A stretch of DNA of 36,702 bases. Source: Methylobacterium sp. J-088. GTDB lineage: Bacteria > Pseudomonadota > Alphaproteobacteria > Rhizobiales > Beijerinckiaceae. Position 1 is the stretch's first letter, and the number at the start of each line of letters is the position of its first letter. Positions 1 to 10,526 of this stretch are shown here, piece by piece. The translations under genes and the position numbers were made by a program. The notes under the pieces are model-generated. The model saw only the letters and a program-made list of their open reading frames with translations. It made no database searches and was not told where the DNA came from. The stretch lies in contig NZ_JAKSYH010000016.1 in assembly GCF_022829295.1 (NCBI RefSeq), positions 1 to 36,702 of the forward strand. The letters run 5' to 3'.

Positions 1-145
<145 letters not shown>

Positions 146-146
146 G

Positions 147-341
<195 letters not shown>

Positions 342-368
342 ACTCAAGCAAGCATCCTTAGCAGGGCG

Positions 369-399
369 CGGCGGGGTCAAGCCCCCGCACACCCCGCCG
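369..399 (+). other. GC-rich hairpin between tuf and rpsJ
   Basis: Bases 369-376 (CGGCGGGG) pair perfectly with 392-399 (CCCCGCCG) around a 15-base loop. It lies in the 80-base gap between the tuf stop and the rpsJ start. No U-tract follows, so it is not a canonical intrinsic terminator; it could slow polymerase or set an mRNA processing point separating tuf from the S10 genes. Confidence 0.45.
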
Positions 400-421
400 T
401 CCCTCTGTAGGTTCTAGGAAC

Positions 422-721
<300 letters not shown>

Positions 722-730
<9 letters not shown>

Positions 731-752
731 GTCCGCTGAGGACTTAGAGCTT
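722..752 (+). promoter_or_regulatory. Hairpin spanning the rpsJ stop codon
   Basis: Bases 722-734 (AAGCTCTGAGTCC) pair with 740-752 (GGACTTAGAGCTT) around the five-base loop GCTGA: 13 pairs, twelve Watson-Crick and one G-U. The stop TGA of rpsJ (728-730) is inside the left arm. Only a short TTT follows, so it is not a standard terminator. Position suggests an attenuator, RNase processing site or stability element between rpsJ and rplC; function is inference. Confidence 0.55.
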
Positions 753-781
753 ACCGTTTCATCGCGCGAGGGAGAGAACCT

Positions 782-1507
782 ATGCGCTCAGGCGTCATCG
801 CACAGAAGGTCGGCATGACCCGCGTCTTTACGGACGCGGGGGAGCATGTCCCCGTCACAGTGCTTAAGATCGATCAGTGCCAGGTGGTTGCTCACCGCAC
901 CGTCGAGAAGAACGGCTACGTTGCGCTGCAGGTCGGCGTCGGCAAGGCCAAGGTCAAAAACGTCTCGGCCGCAGAGCGTGGCCGCTTCGCGGTCGCCAAG
1001 GTCGAGCCGAAGAAGAAGCTCGCCGAGTTCCGCGTGTCCGAGGACGCGCTGATCCCGGTCGGCGCTGAAATCACCGCGGACCACTTCATCCCCGGCCAGT
1101 TCGTGGATGTTACCGGCACCACCACCGGTAAGGGCTTCGCTGGCGGTATCAAGCGCTGGAACTTTGGCGGTCTGCGCGCCACCCACGGCGTGTCGATCTC
1201 GCATCGTTCGATCGGTTCGACCGGTGGCCGTCAGGATCCGGGCAAGACCTTCAAGAACAAGAAGATGCCGGGTCACCTTGGTGTTGAGCGGGTCACCACC
1301 CAGAACCTGCGCGTCGTGCGTACCGATCCCGAGCGCGGCCTGATTCTGGTCGAGGGCGCGGTGCCGGGCGTCGCTGGCGGCTGGATCCAGATCCGCGACG
1401 CGGTGAAGCGCAAGCTCCCCGCCGATGTTCCGCTGCCGGGCAAGTTCCGTGAGAACGGCGCGCCCATCCCGGCTCCCGAAGCCGCTGCGGCTGAGGAGAC
1501 CGCGTGA
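782..1507 (+). CDS. rplC: 50S ribosomal protein L3
   Basis: L3 is a primary 23S rRNA-binding protein required early in 50S assembly and reaching toward the peptidyl-transferase centre. The 241-residue product starts [16 protein letters not shown] and contains the family signature region [13 protein letters not shown], then [21 protein letters not shown], which includes the glutamine that is methylated by PrmB in E. coli L3. An alanine/glutamate-rich tail of about 20 residues is typical of alphaproteobacterial versions. A GAGGGAGAG ribosome-binding site lies just before the ATG. Its TGA overlaps the rplD start in a TGATG arrangement, implying coupled translation. Confidence 0.98.
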   Translation: MRSGVIAQKVGMTRVFTDAGEHVPVTVLKIDQCQVVAHRTVEKNGYVALQVGVGKAKVKNVSAAERGRFAVAKVEPKKKLAEFRVSEDALIPVGAEITADHFIPGQFVDVTGTTTGKGFAGGIKRWNFGGLRATHGVSISHRSIGSTGGRQDPGKTFKNKKMPGHLGVERVTTQNLRVVRTDPERGLILVEGAVPGVAGGWIQIRDAVKRKLPADVPLPGKFRENGAPIPAPEAAAAEETA

Positions 1508-2127
1508 TGAAGCTCGATATCAAAACCCTCGACGGCGCCGGCGCCGGCTCGGTTGAGCTGAACGAAGAGATCTTCGGGCTGGAGCCTCGGGCAGACCTGC
1601 TCCAGCGCATGGTTCGCTGGCAGCTCGCCAAGCGGCGCGCAGGCACCCACGCCGTACAGAACCGCTCCGACGTGAACCGGACCCGCAAGAAGCTGTACAA
1701 GCAGAAGGGCACCGGTAACGCCCGCCACGGCGCGGCCTCGGCGCCGCAGTTCCGCGGCGGCGGCCGGGCCTTCGGTCCGGTGGTGCGCGACCACAGCCAC
1801 GATCTGCCCAAGAAGGTCCGTGCGCTGGCCCTGCGCCATGCCCTCTCGGCGAAAGCCAAGGCCTCGACCCTGATTGTCGTCGACGACATCAAGATCGAGG
1901 ATCACAAGACCAAGGGTCTCATCGAGCGTTTCGGCAAGATGGGCCTCTCCAACGCGCTGATCATCGGCGGTGCCGAGGTCGACGTGAATTTCGGCCGGGC
2001 CGCCCGCGCCATCCCGCAGATCGACGTGCTGCCCGTGCAGGGCATCAACGTCTACGACATCCTGCGCCGCGACACGCTCGTCCTGACGAAGGCTGCCGTC
2101 GACGCGTTGGAGGAGCGTTTCAAATGA
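1507..2127 (+). CDS. rplD: 50S ribosomal protein L4
   Basis: L4 binds 23S rRNA and lines the nascent peptide exit tunnel; in E. coli it represses its own operon. The 206-residue protein shows the expected [16 protein letters not shown] and [18 protein letters not shown] loop region that inserts toward the tunnel, and ends in a Rossmann-like globular domain ([22 protein letters not shown]). I start it at the ATG at 1507, which overlaps the rplC stop as TGATG; a GTG one codon upstream at 1504 is also possible. Its TGA overlaps the rplW ATG (ATGA). Confidence 0.97.
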   Translation: MKLDIKTLDGAGAGSVELNEEIFGLEPRADLLQRMVRWQLAKRRAGTHAVQNRSDVNRTRKKLYKQKGTGNARHGAASAPQFRGGGRAFGPVVRDHSHDLPKKVRALALRHALSAKAKASTLIVVDDIKIEDHKTKGLIERFGKMGLSNALIIGGAEVDVNFGRAARAIPQIDVLPVQGINVYDILRRDTLVLTKAAVDALEERFK

Positions 2128-2420
2128 GTGCCGATCCGCGCCACTACGACATCGTTGTCTCCCCGGTGATCACCGAGAAGGCGACGAACCTGACCGAGCA
2201 GAACAAGGTTGTCTTCCGCGTCGCCCCCAAGGCGACCAAGCCTCAGATTAAAGAGGCGGTTGAGAAGTTGTTCGACGTGAAGGTCACGGCCGTAAACACC
2301 CTTGTCACCAAGGGAAAGAAGAAGATTTTCCGCGGCCTCCGCGGACAGCGCTCCGACGTGAAGAAGGCGATCGTGACCCTGGCCGAGGGCCACTCGATCG
2401 ACGTCACGACCGGGCTCTGA
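2124..2420 (+). CDS. rplW: 50S ribosomal protein L23
   Basis: L23 sits at the polypeptide exit and is the docking site for trigger factor and SRP. The 98-residue product has the family core: [15 protein letters not shown] at the N-terminus, [20 protein letters not shown], and [11 protein letters not shown] followed by the basic [11 protein letters not shown] loop. It starts with ATG overlapping the rplD stop codon. The next gene, rplB, begins 25 bases downstream after a leader containing GGGTTTTAGG, a sequence also found before rpsQ. Confidence 0.98.
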   Translation: MSADPRHYDIVVSPVITEKATNLTEQNKVVFRVAPKATKPQIKEAVEKLFDVKVTAVNTLVTKGKKKIFRGLRGQRSDVKKAIVTLAEGHSIDVTTGL

Positions 2421-2445
2421 GGACGGGTTTTAGGGATCCAAGCCG

Positions 2446-3282
2446 ATGGCCTTGAAGACATTCAAACCGGTCACGCCGAGCCTGCGCCAGCTCGTACTCG
2501 TTGACCGCCGTGAGCTCTACAAGGGCAAGCCGGTGAAGGCGCTGACGGAGGGCAAGTCGTCCTCCGGCGGCCGCAACAACCTTGGCCGCATCACCGTCCG
2601 CTTCCGCGGCGGCGGCCACAAGCGCGTCCTGCGCAATGTGGACTTCAAGCGTCGCGAGCAGCTGGGCGTGTCCGCGACCGTGGAGCGGATCGAGTATGAT
2701 CCGAACCGCACGGCGTTCATCGCGCTGATCAACTTCCCCGACGGGAAGCAGAGCTACATCCTGGCTCCCCAGCGCCTTCAGCCGGGCGACAAGGTGGTGG
2801 CCGGCGAGAGCGTTGACATCAAGCCAGGCAATGCCGCTCCGGTCGGTTCGATGCCGGTGGGCACGATCGTCCACAACGTCGAGCTGAAGATCGGCAAGGG
2901 CGGCGCGATCGCCCGCTCGGCTGGCAACTACGCGCAGATCGTCGGCCGCGACCAGGGTTACGTAACGCTCCGCCTGAACTCGGGCGAGCAGCGTCTCGTC
3001 CATGGTCAGTGCTTTGCCAGCGTCGGTGCGGTCTCGAACCCGGACCACATGAACATCTCGCTCGGCAAGGCCGGGCGCAACCGTTGGCTTGGCAAGCGCC
3101 CGCACGTTCGCGGCGTGGCGATGAACCCGGTCGACCATCCGCACGGCGGCGGCGAGGGTCGTACCTCGGGCGGCCGCAACCCGGTCACGCCCTGGGGCGT
3201 GCCCACCAAGGGGAAGAAGACGCGGTCCAACAAGCGGACCGACGTGTTCATCCTGTCCAGCCGCCACAACCGCAAGAAGTAA
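2446..3282 (+). CDS. rplB: 50S ribosomal protein L2
   Basis: L2 is a large, highly conserved 23S-binding protein needed for subunit association and peptidyl-transferase activity. The 278-residue length fits the family. Visible signatures include the N-terminal [14 protein letters not shown], the SH3-like middle part with [13 protein letters not shown] and [13 protein letters not shown], and the C-terminal [14 protein letters not shown] with the histidine implicated in peptidyl transfer, followed by the very basic [19 protein letters not shown]. It is followed after five bases by rpsS. Confidence 0.98.
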   Translation: MALKTFKPVTPSLRQLVLVDRRELYKGKPVKALTEGKSSSGGRNNLGRITVRFRGGGHKRVLRNVDFKRREQLGVSATVERIEYDPNRTAFIALINFPDGKQSYILAPQRLQPGDKVVAGESVDIKPGNAAPVGSMPVGTIVHNVELKIGKGGAIARSAGNYAQIVGRDQGYVTLRLNSGEQRLVHGQCFASVGAVSNPDHMNISLGKAGRNRWLGKRPHVRGVAMNPVDHPHGGGEGRTSGGRNPVTPWGVPTKGKKTRSNKRTDVFILSSRHNRKK

Positions 3283-3287
3283 TCGCT

Positions 3288-3566
3288 ATGGCACGCTCTC
3301 TCTGGAAGGGGCCGTTCGTCGACGGCTACCTCTTCAAGAAGGCCGAAGCGGCGCGGGGTTCCTCGCGCTCCGAGGTCATCAAGATCTGGAGCCGCCGCTC
3401 CACGATCCTTCCGCAGTTCGTGGGGCTCACCTTCGGTGTGCACAACGGGCAGAAGCACATCCCGGTCTACGTGTCCGAGGAAATGGTCGGTCACAAGTTC
3501 GGCGAGTTCTCGCCGACCCGCACCTTCCCGGGCCATGCGGCCGACAAGAAGGCGAAGAGGCGCTGA
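3288..3566 (+). CDS. rpsS: 30S ribosomal protein S19
   Basis: S19 forms a complex with S13 in the 30S head that contacts the A-site region. The 92-residue product begins [20 protein letters not shown] and contains [38 protein letters not shown] and the basic ending. I use the ATG at 3288, five bases after the rplB stop, because it matches the family N-terminus; the same frame stays open far upstream inside rplB, but that extension is a shadow. One base separates its stop from rplV. Confidence 0.98.
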   Translation: MARSLWKGPFVDGYLFKKAEAARGSSRSEVIKIWSRRSTILPQFVGLTFGVHNGQKHIPVYVSEEMVGHKFGEFSPTRTFPGHAADKKAKRR

Positions 3567-3567
3567 G

Positions 3568-3954
3568 ATGGGCAAGCAAGCCACCCCCCGCGCGCTCCCC
3601 GAGAACGAGGCGAAGGCCGTCGCGCGCATGCTGCGCGTCAGCCCGCAGAAGCTCAACCTCGTGGCGCAGATGATCCGCGGCAAGAAGGTCGACACGGCCC
3701 TCGCCGAGCTCGAGTTCTCGCGCAAGCGGATCTCGACCGAGGTCAAGAAGTGCCTCGAGAGCGCCATTGCCAACGCCGAGAATAACCACGATCTGGATGT
3801 CGACGATCTCGTCGTTTCCGAGGCCTTCGTGGGCAAGGCGCTGGTTCTCAAGCGCTTCCACGCCCGCGCCCGCGGCCGCGGCGCGCGTATCCTGAAGCCC
3901 TTCTCGAACCTCACCATCGTGGTTCGTGAAGTCCGCCAGGCCGAAGCGGCTTGA
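3568..3954 (+). CDS. rplV: 50S ribosomal protein L22
   Basis: L22 lines the exit tunnel opposite L4 and is a macrolide-resistance locus in other bacteria. The 128-residue protein starts [20 protein letters not shown] and has the globular helices ([34 protein letters not shown]) and the extended beta-hairpin region [20 protein letters not shown] that enters the tunnel. It is somewhat longer than E. coli L22 (110), as usual in alphaproteobacteria. The chosen ATG follows the rpsS stop by a single base; an in-frame extension upstream overlaps rpsS and is not real. Confidence 0.97.
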   Translation: MGKQATPRALPENEAKAVARMLRVSPQKLNLVAQMIRGKKVDTALAELEFSRKRISTEVKKCLESAIANAENNHDLDVDDLVVSEAFVGKALVLKRFHARARGRGARILKPFSNLTIVVREVRQAEAA

Positions 3955-3964
3955 GGAGGAACTG

Positions 3965-4705
3965 ATGGGCCAGAAAGTCAACCCGATCGGTCTTCGGCTC
4001 GGCATCAACCGGACCTGGGATTCCCGCTGGTTCGCCAACAAGGGCGACTATGCGAAGCTCATGCACGAGGACGTCGCGATCCGCGCCGCCCTCATGAAGC
4101 AGCTCAAGCAGGCGGCGGTCTCCAAGATCGTCATCGAGCGTCCGCACCGGAAGTGCCGCGTCACCATCCACTCGGGCCGTCCGGGCGTGGTGATCGGCAA
4201 GAAGGGCGCGGATATCGAGAAGCTGCGCAAGCTCGTCGGCACCATGACCAAGGCCGACGTGACCATCAACATCGTCGAGGTGCGCAAGCCCGAGATCGAC
4301 GCCACCCTGGTGGCCGACTCGATCGCGCAGCAACTCGAGCGCCGTGTCGCTTTCCGGCGCGCTATGAAGCGGGCCGTTCAGTCGGCCATGCGTCTGGGCG
4401 CCGAGGGCATCCGGATCAACTGCTCGGGCCGTCTCGGCGGCGCCGAGATCGCCCGCCAGGAATGGTACCGTGAGGGACGCGTCCCGCTGCACACGCTGCG
4501 CGCCGACGTCGATTACGGCACCGCCACGGCGTTCACGACCTACGGTACTTGCGGCATCAAGGTTTGGGTGTTCAAGGGCGAGATCCTTGAGCATGACCCG
4601 ATGGCCCAGGACAAGAAGGCCCAGGAAGAGGGCGGCCGTTCCAGCGGGCGCCGTGAGCGCGATGGCGAGGGCGGCCGCGAGCGCGGACGTCGCGAGCACG
4701 CGTAA
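3965..4705 (+). CDS. rpsC: 30S ribosomal protein S3
   Basis: S3 lies at the mRNA entry tunnel and, with S4, contributes to mRNA unwinding. The 246-residue product starts [20 protein letters not shown], contains a type II KH domain with the GKKG loop at about residues 79-82 ([14 protein letters not shown]), and the C-terminal domain with [24 protein letters not shown] tail rich in arginine, glycine and glutamate follows. The ATG at 3965 is preceded by GAGGAGGAACTG, a strong ribosome-binding site, which decides this start over an in-frame ATG 39 bases upstream inside rplV. Confidence 0.98.
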   Translation: MGQKVNPIGLRLGINRTWDSRWFANKGDYAKLMHEDVAIRAALMKQLKQAAVSKIVIERPHRKCRVTIHSGRPGVVIGKKGADIEKLRKLVGTMTKADVTINIVEVRKPEIDATLVADSIAQQLERRVAFRRAMKRAVQSAMRLGAEGIRINCSGRLGGAEIARQEWYREGRVPLHTLRADVDYGTATAFTTYGTCGIKVWVFKGEILEHDPMAQDKKAQEEGGRSSGRRERDGEGGRERGRREHA

Positions 4706-4716
4706 GGTAGGAAGCC

Positions 4717-5130
4717 ATGCTGCAACCGAAAAAGACTCGCTTCCGTAAGCAGTTCAAGGGCCGCATCCACGGTGCGGCCAAGGGCGGCTTCGAGCTGAAC
4801 TTCGGCCAGTTCGGTCTGAAGGCGGTGGAGCCCGAGCGCGTCACCGCCCGCCAGATCGAGGCGGCCCGCCGCGCGATCACCCGCGAGATGAAGCGTCAGG
4901 GCCGCGTCTGGATCCGGGTGTTCCCGGACGTGCCGGTGTCCTCGAAGCCGACCGAAGTCCGCATGGGCTCCGGTAAGGGTGCTCCGGATTACTGGGCTGC
5001 CCGCGTGCATCCCGGCCGGATCATGTTCGAGGTCGACGGCGTTGCCGAGGCCATCGCCAAGGAGGCGCTCCGCCTCGGCGCCGCGAAGCTCCCGATCCGT
5101 ACGCGGGTCGTCCAACGCATCGCCGACTGA
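4717..5130 (+). CDS. rplP: 50S ribosomal protein L16
   Basis: L16 organises the A-site side of the 50S subunit and is assembled late. The 137-residue protein starts [16 protein letters not shown] and contains the signature region [23 protein letters not shown] (split here as [10 protein letters not shown] and [10 protein letters not shown]), then [19 protein letters not shown], the loop containing the arginine hydroxylated by YcfD/RoxA in some species. Length and order are canonical. It lies 11 bases after rpsC and 12 before rpmC. Confidence 0.98.
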   Translation: MLQPKKTRFRKQFKGRIHGAAKGGFELNFGQFGLKAVEPERVTARQIEAARRAITREMKRQGRVWIRVFPDVPVSSKPTEVRMGSGKGAPDYWAARVHPGRIMFEVDGVAEAIAKEALRLGAAKLPIRTRVVQRIAD

Positions 5131-5142
5131 ACGGAGGCTATC

Positions 5143-5358
5143 GTGAAGTCGACCCAGAGAGTGTCTGATCTCAAGGCGTTGTCGCCGGATCAGTTGAATG
5201 ACGAGTTGCTGAACCTCAAGAAAGAGCAGTTCAACCTGCGCTTCCAGGGGGCCACCGGCCAGCTCGAGAACGTCGCCCGTGTCCGTGAGGTCCGTCGCGA
5301 CATCGCCCGTGTCCGGACTCTGCAGCGTTCCAAGACGCTGCAGCAGGCCAAGGGCTGA
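5143..5358 (+). CDS. rpmC: 50S ribosomal protein L29
   Basis: L29 is a small helical protein next to L23 at the exit tunnel. The 71-residue product has the two-helix family pattern, with [22 protein letters not shown] in the first helix pair (hallmark [10 protein letters not shown]) and [16 protein letters not shown] in the second. It starts with GTG at 5143, preceded by ACGGAGGC; no ATG in frame fits the family start, so the GTG is preferred. The leader to rpsQ contains GGCGGGTTTTAGGAG. Confidence 0.96.
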   Translation: MKSTQRVSDLKALSPDQLNDELLNLKKEQFNLRFQGATGQLENVARVREVRRDIARVRTLQRSKTLQQAKG

Positions 5359-5379
5359 GGCGGGTTTTAGGAGACAACC

Positions 5380-5646
5380 ATGCCGAAGCGCATCCTGCAG
5401 GGCACCGTCGTCAGCGACAAGGGTGAGAAGACCATCGTGGTGAAGGTGGAGCGCCGCTTCACGCACCCGGTGATGAAGAAGACCGTCCGCCGGTCCAAGA
5501 ACTACCACGCGCATGACGAGGCGAATGTCGCCAAGGTCGGGCAGACGGTGTTCATCGAGGAGTGCCGTCCGTTCTCGAAGACCAAGACCTGGAAGCTGGT
5601 CGAGGGCGAAGCGGGTGTTCAGGCCGAGGCCGGCGAGGCCGCTTGA
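5380..5646 (+). CDS. rpsQ: 30S ribosomal protein S17
   Basis: S17 is an OB-fold primary binder of the 16S 5' domain. The 88-residue product shows the family pattern: [20 protein letters not shown], then [25 protein letters not shown] with the conserved HP and the H-x-H motif, and [16 protein letters not shown] short alanine/glutamate-rich tail ends it. It is the last gene of the cluster in this window; rplN, rplX and the rest of the spc operon that usually follow S17 are absent, replaced by a non-coding stretch and then recA on the other strand. Confidence 0.98.
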   Translation: MPKRILQGTVVSDKGEKTIVVKVERRFTHPVMKKTVRRSKNYHAHDEANVAKVGQTVFIEECRPFSKTKTWKLVEGEAGVQAEAGEAA

Positions 5647-6297
5647 TGTGATGGCTTGGCGGCTTCGGGTGACCGCATCCGCCAGATCGTTGTGGTTCGG
5701 ATCGACGAACGCCCGGGCAAGGCCGACCTGCATAGGTCGGACTCGCGCCGGGCTTCGTCGTTAGGAGGCGCCGTACTGGCTCCTGACCGTTGCACGCGCG
5801 GGCGCTGCACCCCGATCACGTAGCGCGCCGCCGCTGGTATGGGATTGGGTGGTTCTTCTGAACCGTCGCGTACTTCAAAGCATGCGTTTGGCTGCGCCTC
5901 AGGCTTGTCGAGATCGACCCGAGGCGTTGCGCCAAGTCCGTCGCCGCTGCTGAGGACGTCGAGAGTACCATCGAAGATAGCTTCGCCCCTTTTCTGATGG
6001 GCAACCCGGAAATCGGGCGCCGCGCTCAGGTGCTGGCGATCTTGTGTGCGAGGCGACGGTCTATGGATGGAAGCGGCGGATGCTCGTTTTCCGGTTAACG
6101 TCTATCGCGATGTCGCCCCACGCCCCGTCATCGAGTCCGGCCGTCACGTCTCGAAAATCGTCGGCCTGTGTGCCTGCGGTGGCACCGAGGCGCATCTGAT
6201 CAAGCATTGGTCGCGCGATCGATCTTTTGAGCGTCCGATGGCATGCGGTGGGCGGTTTTGACAGAGCTTCTCGACGGTCGGTGATCGCACGACGGTC
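5647..6297 (+). other. Long gap after the S10 operon, no supported gene
   Basis: About 650 bases between rpsQ and the recA terminator hold only short open frames on both strands (for example 5816-6004 minus and 6046-6261 plus). Their predicted proteins match nothing I recognise and lack convincing ribosome-binding sites. Base composition is a little lower in GC than the flanks. Inverted repeats occur near 5703-5760. The stretch may be the 3' untranslated region of the ribosomal operon, decayed sequence, or the trace of a rearrangement that separated rpsQ from rplN. Confidence 0.5.
5703..5760 (+). other. Nested inverted repeats downstream of rpsQ
   Basis: The inner stem is CCGACCT (5723-5729), loop GCAT, AGGTCGG (5734-5740). 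The outer arms CGACGAA-C-GCCCGG on the left and CCGGGC-TTCGTCG on the right (ending at 5760) pair with one bulged base. The result is a long two-part stem. It is followed by TTAGGAGGCG rather than a U-tract, so it could be a processing or stability element at the end of the ribosomal mRNA, or a leader structure whose gene has been lost. Confidence 0.4.
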
Positions 6298-6331
6298 CAA
6301 GACAAAACGGCCCCGGAGATGCTCCGGGGCC
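6298..6331 (-). terminator. Rho-independent terminator of recA
   Basis: On the minus strand GGCCCCGGAG, loop CAT, CTCCGGGGCC forms a perfect 10-base-pair stem (plus coordinates 6309-6331), followed by GTTTTGTCTT. A GC stem followed by a T-rich run, 58 bases past the recA stop, is the textbook arrangement. Confidence 0.88.
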
Positions 6332-6388
6332 GCCCTATTTGTCTGGTTGAGAATGTGCCGCAATCCTCTCTGGTTGCGGCAGCGTCAA

Positions 6389-7480
<1,092 letters not shown>

Positions 7481-7542
7481 CTGGCGGGATCCTTATGAAG
7501 GGGTTGAGCGCCGTTCACAACGCGCGTCAACGTCCGTCTCGT

Positions 7543-7557
7543 GTACCTGTTTTGTTC
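7543..7557 (-). promoter_or_regulatory. Probable LexA (SOS) box upstream of recA
   Basis: The plus strand reads GTACCTGTTTTGTTC, i.e. GTAC-N7-GTTC, one mismatch from the alphaproteobacterial LexA consensus GTTC-N7-GTTC. It lies 62 bases upstream of the recA start, a usual operator distance. The assignment rests on family knowledge and position. Confidence 0.6.
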
Positions 7558-7688
7558 TCGTGCGGCAAGGGTTCATGGGCGTTCCGACAGGGCGTTGTTC
7601 CCGTCAATCCGCGTTGCACGCGTTGCGGAAGCGTGGCTGGTCCGTTTCACGCTGCGGGAGGCGGCGGTGGCGCGATGGCCTGACCGTC

Positions 7689-7761
7689 CCTCACCTCCGG
7701 CGTGCCGGGGTGAGGCTGTTGGGGCCAATGCCTGAGGGGTGGGAGGCCCCCCGCCCCTCAG
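7689..7761 (-). other. Two hairpins at the cckA 3' end
   Basis: One hairpin pairs CCTCACC-T-CCGG (from 7689) with CCGG-GGTGAGG (to 7715) around CGTG. The second pairs CTGAGGGGTGGG (7732-7743) with CCC-CG-CCCCTCAG (to 7761), and its arm contains the cckA stop codon. Neither has a downstream T-run on the minus strand. They may limit read-through from cckA into recA or protect the cckA 3' end; they could also be dispersed palindromic repeats. Confidence 0.45.
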
Positions 7762-10526
7762 CTCGCCATCGTCTTTTTTACGGTTTCGACGAGCTGCTTC
7801 AGGCTGAAGGGTTTTGGCAGGAAGTTGAAGGTCTCGCCCTCCGGCAGGTTCTTGCGGAAGGCGTCCTCGGCGTAGCCCGAGACGAAGATCACCTTCAGGT
7901 CCGGCTGGTGCTTGCGCACTTCCCGCAGCAGGGTCGGGCCATCCATCTCGGGCATGACGACGTCGGAGACCACGAGGTCGATCGGCTGGGCGTTCTCGCG
8001 CACGATCGCCAGCGCTTCGAGGCCCGAGGCCGCCTCCAGGACCGTATAGCCGCGGGCCGAGAGGGCCCGGCTGTTGACCGCGCGCACCGGATCCTCGTCC
8101 TCCACCAGCAGAATCGTACCCTGGCCGGTATGGTCGGCGGCGGGCTGGCGCGGTGGCGTCCGCTCGGCCGCGGTCGCCGGCCCCACGGGTTCGATCGTTC
8201 CCTCGGCTTTCGAGCCAGGCAACCGTGCGGCGTCCGTCCGCGGCAGGGCCGGTGCGGGGGCCGGGTGCGGCACCTCTTCGGGTTCCGCCACGGGGATGTG
8301 GCGCGGCAGGTAGATCCGGAAGGCAGTGCCCTCCCCGACCGTCGACTGCACGTCGATCGTGCCGCCGGACTGCTTGACGATGCCGAACACCGTCGAGAGC
8401 CCGAGGCCCGTGCCCTTGCCGATTTCCTTGGTGGTGAAGAACGGTTCGAAGATCTTCTCCATCAACTCGGGCGGGATGCCCTGGCCGGTGTCGCGGACCT
8501 CGATCAGCACGTGGTCGCCCGCAGGCGCCCCGCCCCGCCCTTCGGCCGCCGCTGCTGGACCGGGATCAGTGACGTTCTCGGTGCGGATCACCAGCTTGCC
8601 GCCCTCCGGCATTGCGTCGCGGGCGTTGACCGCGAGGTTCACGATCACCTGCTCGAACTGGTTGACGTCGGCCTTCACCGGCCAGACCTCGCGGCCGTGC
8701 TTCAGCTCCAGGGCGACACGCTCGCCGAGCAGCCGCTTCAGCAGGAGCGTGAGTTCGGACAGAGCCTCGCCGACACTCATCACCTCCGGCCGCAGGGTCT
8801 GGCGGCGAGAGAACGCCAGGAGCTGGCGGACGAGGCCCGCCGCCCGGTTGGCGTTCTGCTTGATCTGCATGATGTCTTGGAAGGCCGGATCGGTCGGCCG
8901 GTGGCTCGCGAGCAGCAGGTCCGAGTAGCCGATGATCGCCTGCAGCACGTTGTTGAAGTCGTGCGCGATGCCGCCTGCGAGCTGACCCACGGCGTTCATC
9001 TTCTGGGCTTGGGCGACCTGCTGCTCCAGCTGGCGCTGCGCCGTCGTGTCGAGGGCGTACAGGATGACGCGCTCGGCCTCGTCGGTCTGCTGCCCGGGAT
9101 CGCCGCCGTCGGCGGGGCTGAGCCAGACCCGCGCGGAGCGGCCACCGGGCCCGGTCAGCTGAACCTCGATCGGCTCGGGATCGGTCATCCCGCGCGATGC
9201 CCGGGCGAGCCCGGCTTCGAGGCTGGTGCGGTCCGTCACGGAGTCGCCGACGTTGGGCTCGGCCCGGTGCGTGCCGTCGCCGTCGATGGCGCCGTCCTCG
9301 GCCTGCCGCGGCACCGTGCCGAACAGCCGGGTGAAGGAGGCGTTGGCCCGGGCGATCCGCCCCGTGCTGTCGAGGGTCGCGATGGCGATCGGCGAGTTGT
9401 TGAGGAACCGGGCGAGGCGCACCTCGGCAGCGCGCTGCGGCTCGTCGGTCTCGGCCCCGGCGGAGCGGTTGATCACGAAGGTCCGTGAGGAACCGGGCTT
9501 GCCGTCCTTGCCGAAGGCGATCCGGTGGTAGAGCCGTACCGGCAGGGTGTGGCCGTTCCGGCGGCGCAGGTCGAGGTCGAAGCGGTCGGTGCGCACCTCG
9601 CCGGGCATGCCGGCGGCGCGCACGAGGACGTCGGCCTCGGGGGCGATCTCGGTGAGGTGCGGGCCGCCGGGGCCGACGCTCGCGAGGTCGTAGCCGAGCC
9701 AAGCGGCCAGCGTGGCGTTCATGTACACGATGGCGCCGGCCGGATCGATCGACAGGAAGCCCGCCGGGGCGTGGTCGAGATAATCGATCGCGTGCTGGAG
9801 TTCCTGAAAAACGTTCTCCTGCCGCTCGCGTTCGGCGGTGATGTCGGCGACCGTCCAGAGGGCGGCGGCGCGGCGCGCGCGGGCCAAGGGCCGGACCGAG
9901 ACCCGGTACCATCCGAAGCTGCGCTCGCCGGCGATCGGGCCGAGCGGCGGCGACATCCGCACCTCTTCGGTGTGAGCCCGGGCGTCGCGCGAGGCTTGCG
10001 ACAGACGGTAGACCGCCTCGGAGACCTCCGGCGGCCCGACCAGAATGCGCTCCACCGGCACGAGGTTCGAGAAGGTGTCGCCGCCGGCGATTCGCAGATA
10101 GGCCTCGTTGGCGTAGATCAGCCGGCCGCCATCCTCGACCACCAGCGCGCCGTCCGGCGAGGCGTCGACGATGCCCTTGGTGATATCGTCCCGGGCGGCG
10201 CTGCCGCTGAGCTGAAGCGCACCGATCGCCAGCGCGAACAGGAAGAACACGCCCGCCATGGCGAGCAGGGCGAGCAGCCACACGATCAGCGACTGGGCCT
10301 GCTCGTTGGCCACGAAGGACAGGCCGATGGCGGCTCCGACCAGCAGGCCCGCCAGCACGAGCAGCAGCCCGACCCGGCCCGGCTGCTCCGAGCGGTCGAT
10401 CGAGCCGGTCGCCTGCGGCGCAGCCGGCTGCGAACCCGCACCCTGAGCGGCGGCGACCGGCAATCCTGCATTCGGCGCGCCTGCGGCGGGTGCCGGAGGT
10501 CCAGTCACGTCGGCCATCGGCTTCAT
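7758..10526 (-). CDS. cckA: Hybrid histidine kinase CckA (cell-cycle kinase)
   Basis: CckA is the membrane hybrid kinase/phosphatase that, through ChpT, controls phosphorylation of CtrA and CpdR in alphaproteobacteria. The 922-residue product has a proline/alanine-rich cytosolic start, two membrane segments (about 52-72 and 80-105), three PAS-like regions (about 118-235, 245-355, 368-495), a HisKA domain with the phospho-accepting histidine at about 522 (GGIAHDFNNVLQA), an HATPase domain (VNARDAMPEGG, DTGQGIPPELMEKIFEPFFTTK, GTGLGLSTVFGIV), and a C-terminal receiver with aspartate about 855 (VVSDVVMPEMDG). The ending FNFLPKPFSLKQLVETVK is characteristic of CckA. An ATG three codons in (MADV) is an alternative start. 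No CtrA box is visible directly upstream. Confidence 0.93.
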   Translation of the reverse strand: MKPMADVTGPPAPAAGAPNAGLPVAAAQGAGSQPAAPQATGSIDRSEQPGRVGLLLVLAGLLVGAAIGLSFVANEQAQSLIVWLLALLAMAGVFFLFALAIGALQLSGSAARDDITKGIVDASPDGALVVEDGGRLIYANEAYLRIAGGDTFSNLVPVERILVGPPEVSEAVYRLSQASRDARAHTEEVRMSPPLGPIAGERSFGWYRVSVRPLARARRAAALWTVADITAERERQENVFQELQHAIDYLDHAPAGFLSIDPAGAIVYMNATLAAWLGYDLASVGPGGPHLTEIAPEADVLVRAAGMPGEVRTDRFDLDLRRRNGHTLPVRLYHRIAFGKDGKPGSSRTFVINRSAGAETDEPQRAAEVRLARFLNNSPIAIATLDSTGRIARANASFTRLFGTVPRQAEDGAIDGDGTHRAEPNVGDSVTDRTSLEAGLARASRGMTDPEPIEVQLTGPGGRSARVWLSPADGGDPGQQTDEAERVILYALDTTAQRQLEQQVAQAQKMNAVGQLAGGIAHDFNNVLQAIIGYSDLLLASHRPTDPAFQDIMQIKQNANRAAGLVRQLLAFSRRQTLRPEVMSVGEALSELTLLLKRLLGERVALELKHGREVWPVKADVNQFEQVIVNLAVNARDAMPEGGKLVIRTENVTDPGPAAAAEGRGGAPAGDHVLIEVRDTGQGIPPELMEKIFEPFFTTKEIGKGTGLGLSTVFGIVKQSGGTIDVQSTVGEGTAFRIYLPRHIPVAEPEEVPHPAPAPALPRTDAARLPGSKAEGTIEPVGPATAAERTPPRQPAADHTGQGTILLVEDEDPVRAVNSRALSARGYTVLEAASGLEALAIVRENAQPIDLVVSDVVMPEMDGPTLLREVRKHQPDLKVIFVSGYAEDAFRKNLPEGETFNFLPKPFSLKQLVETVKKTMAS

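Noticed and set aside
5816..6261. Two small frames (62 aa minus, 71 aa plus) after the S10 operon
   Set aside because: No similarity that I recognise, no clear ribosome-binding site, and unremarkable composition.
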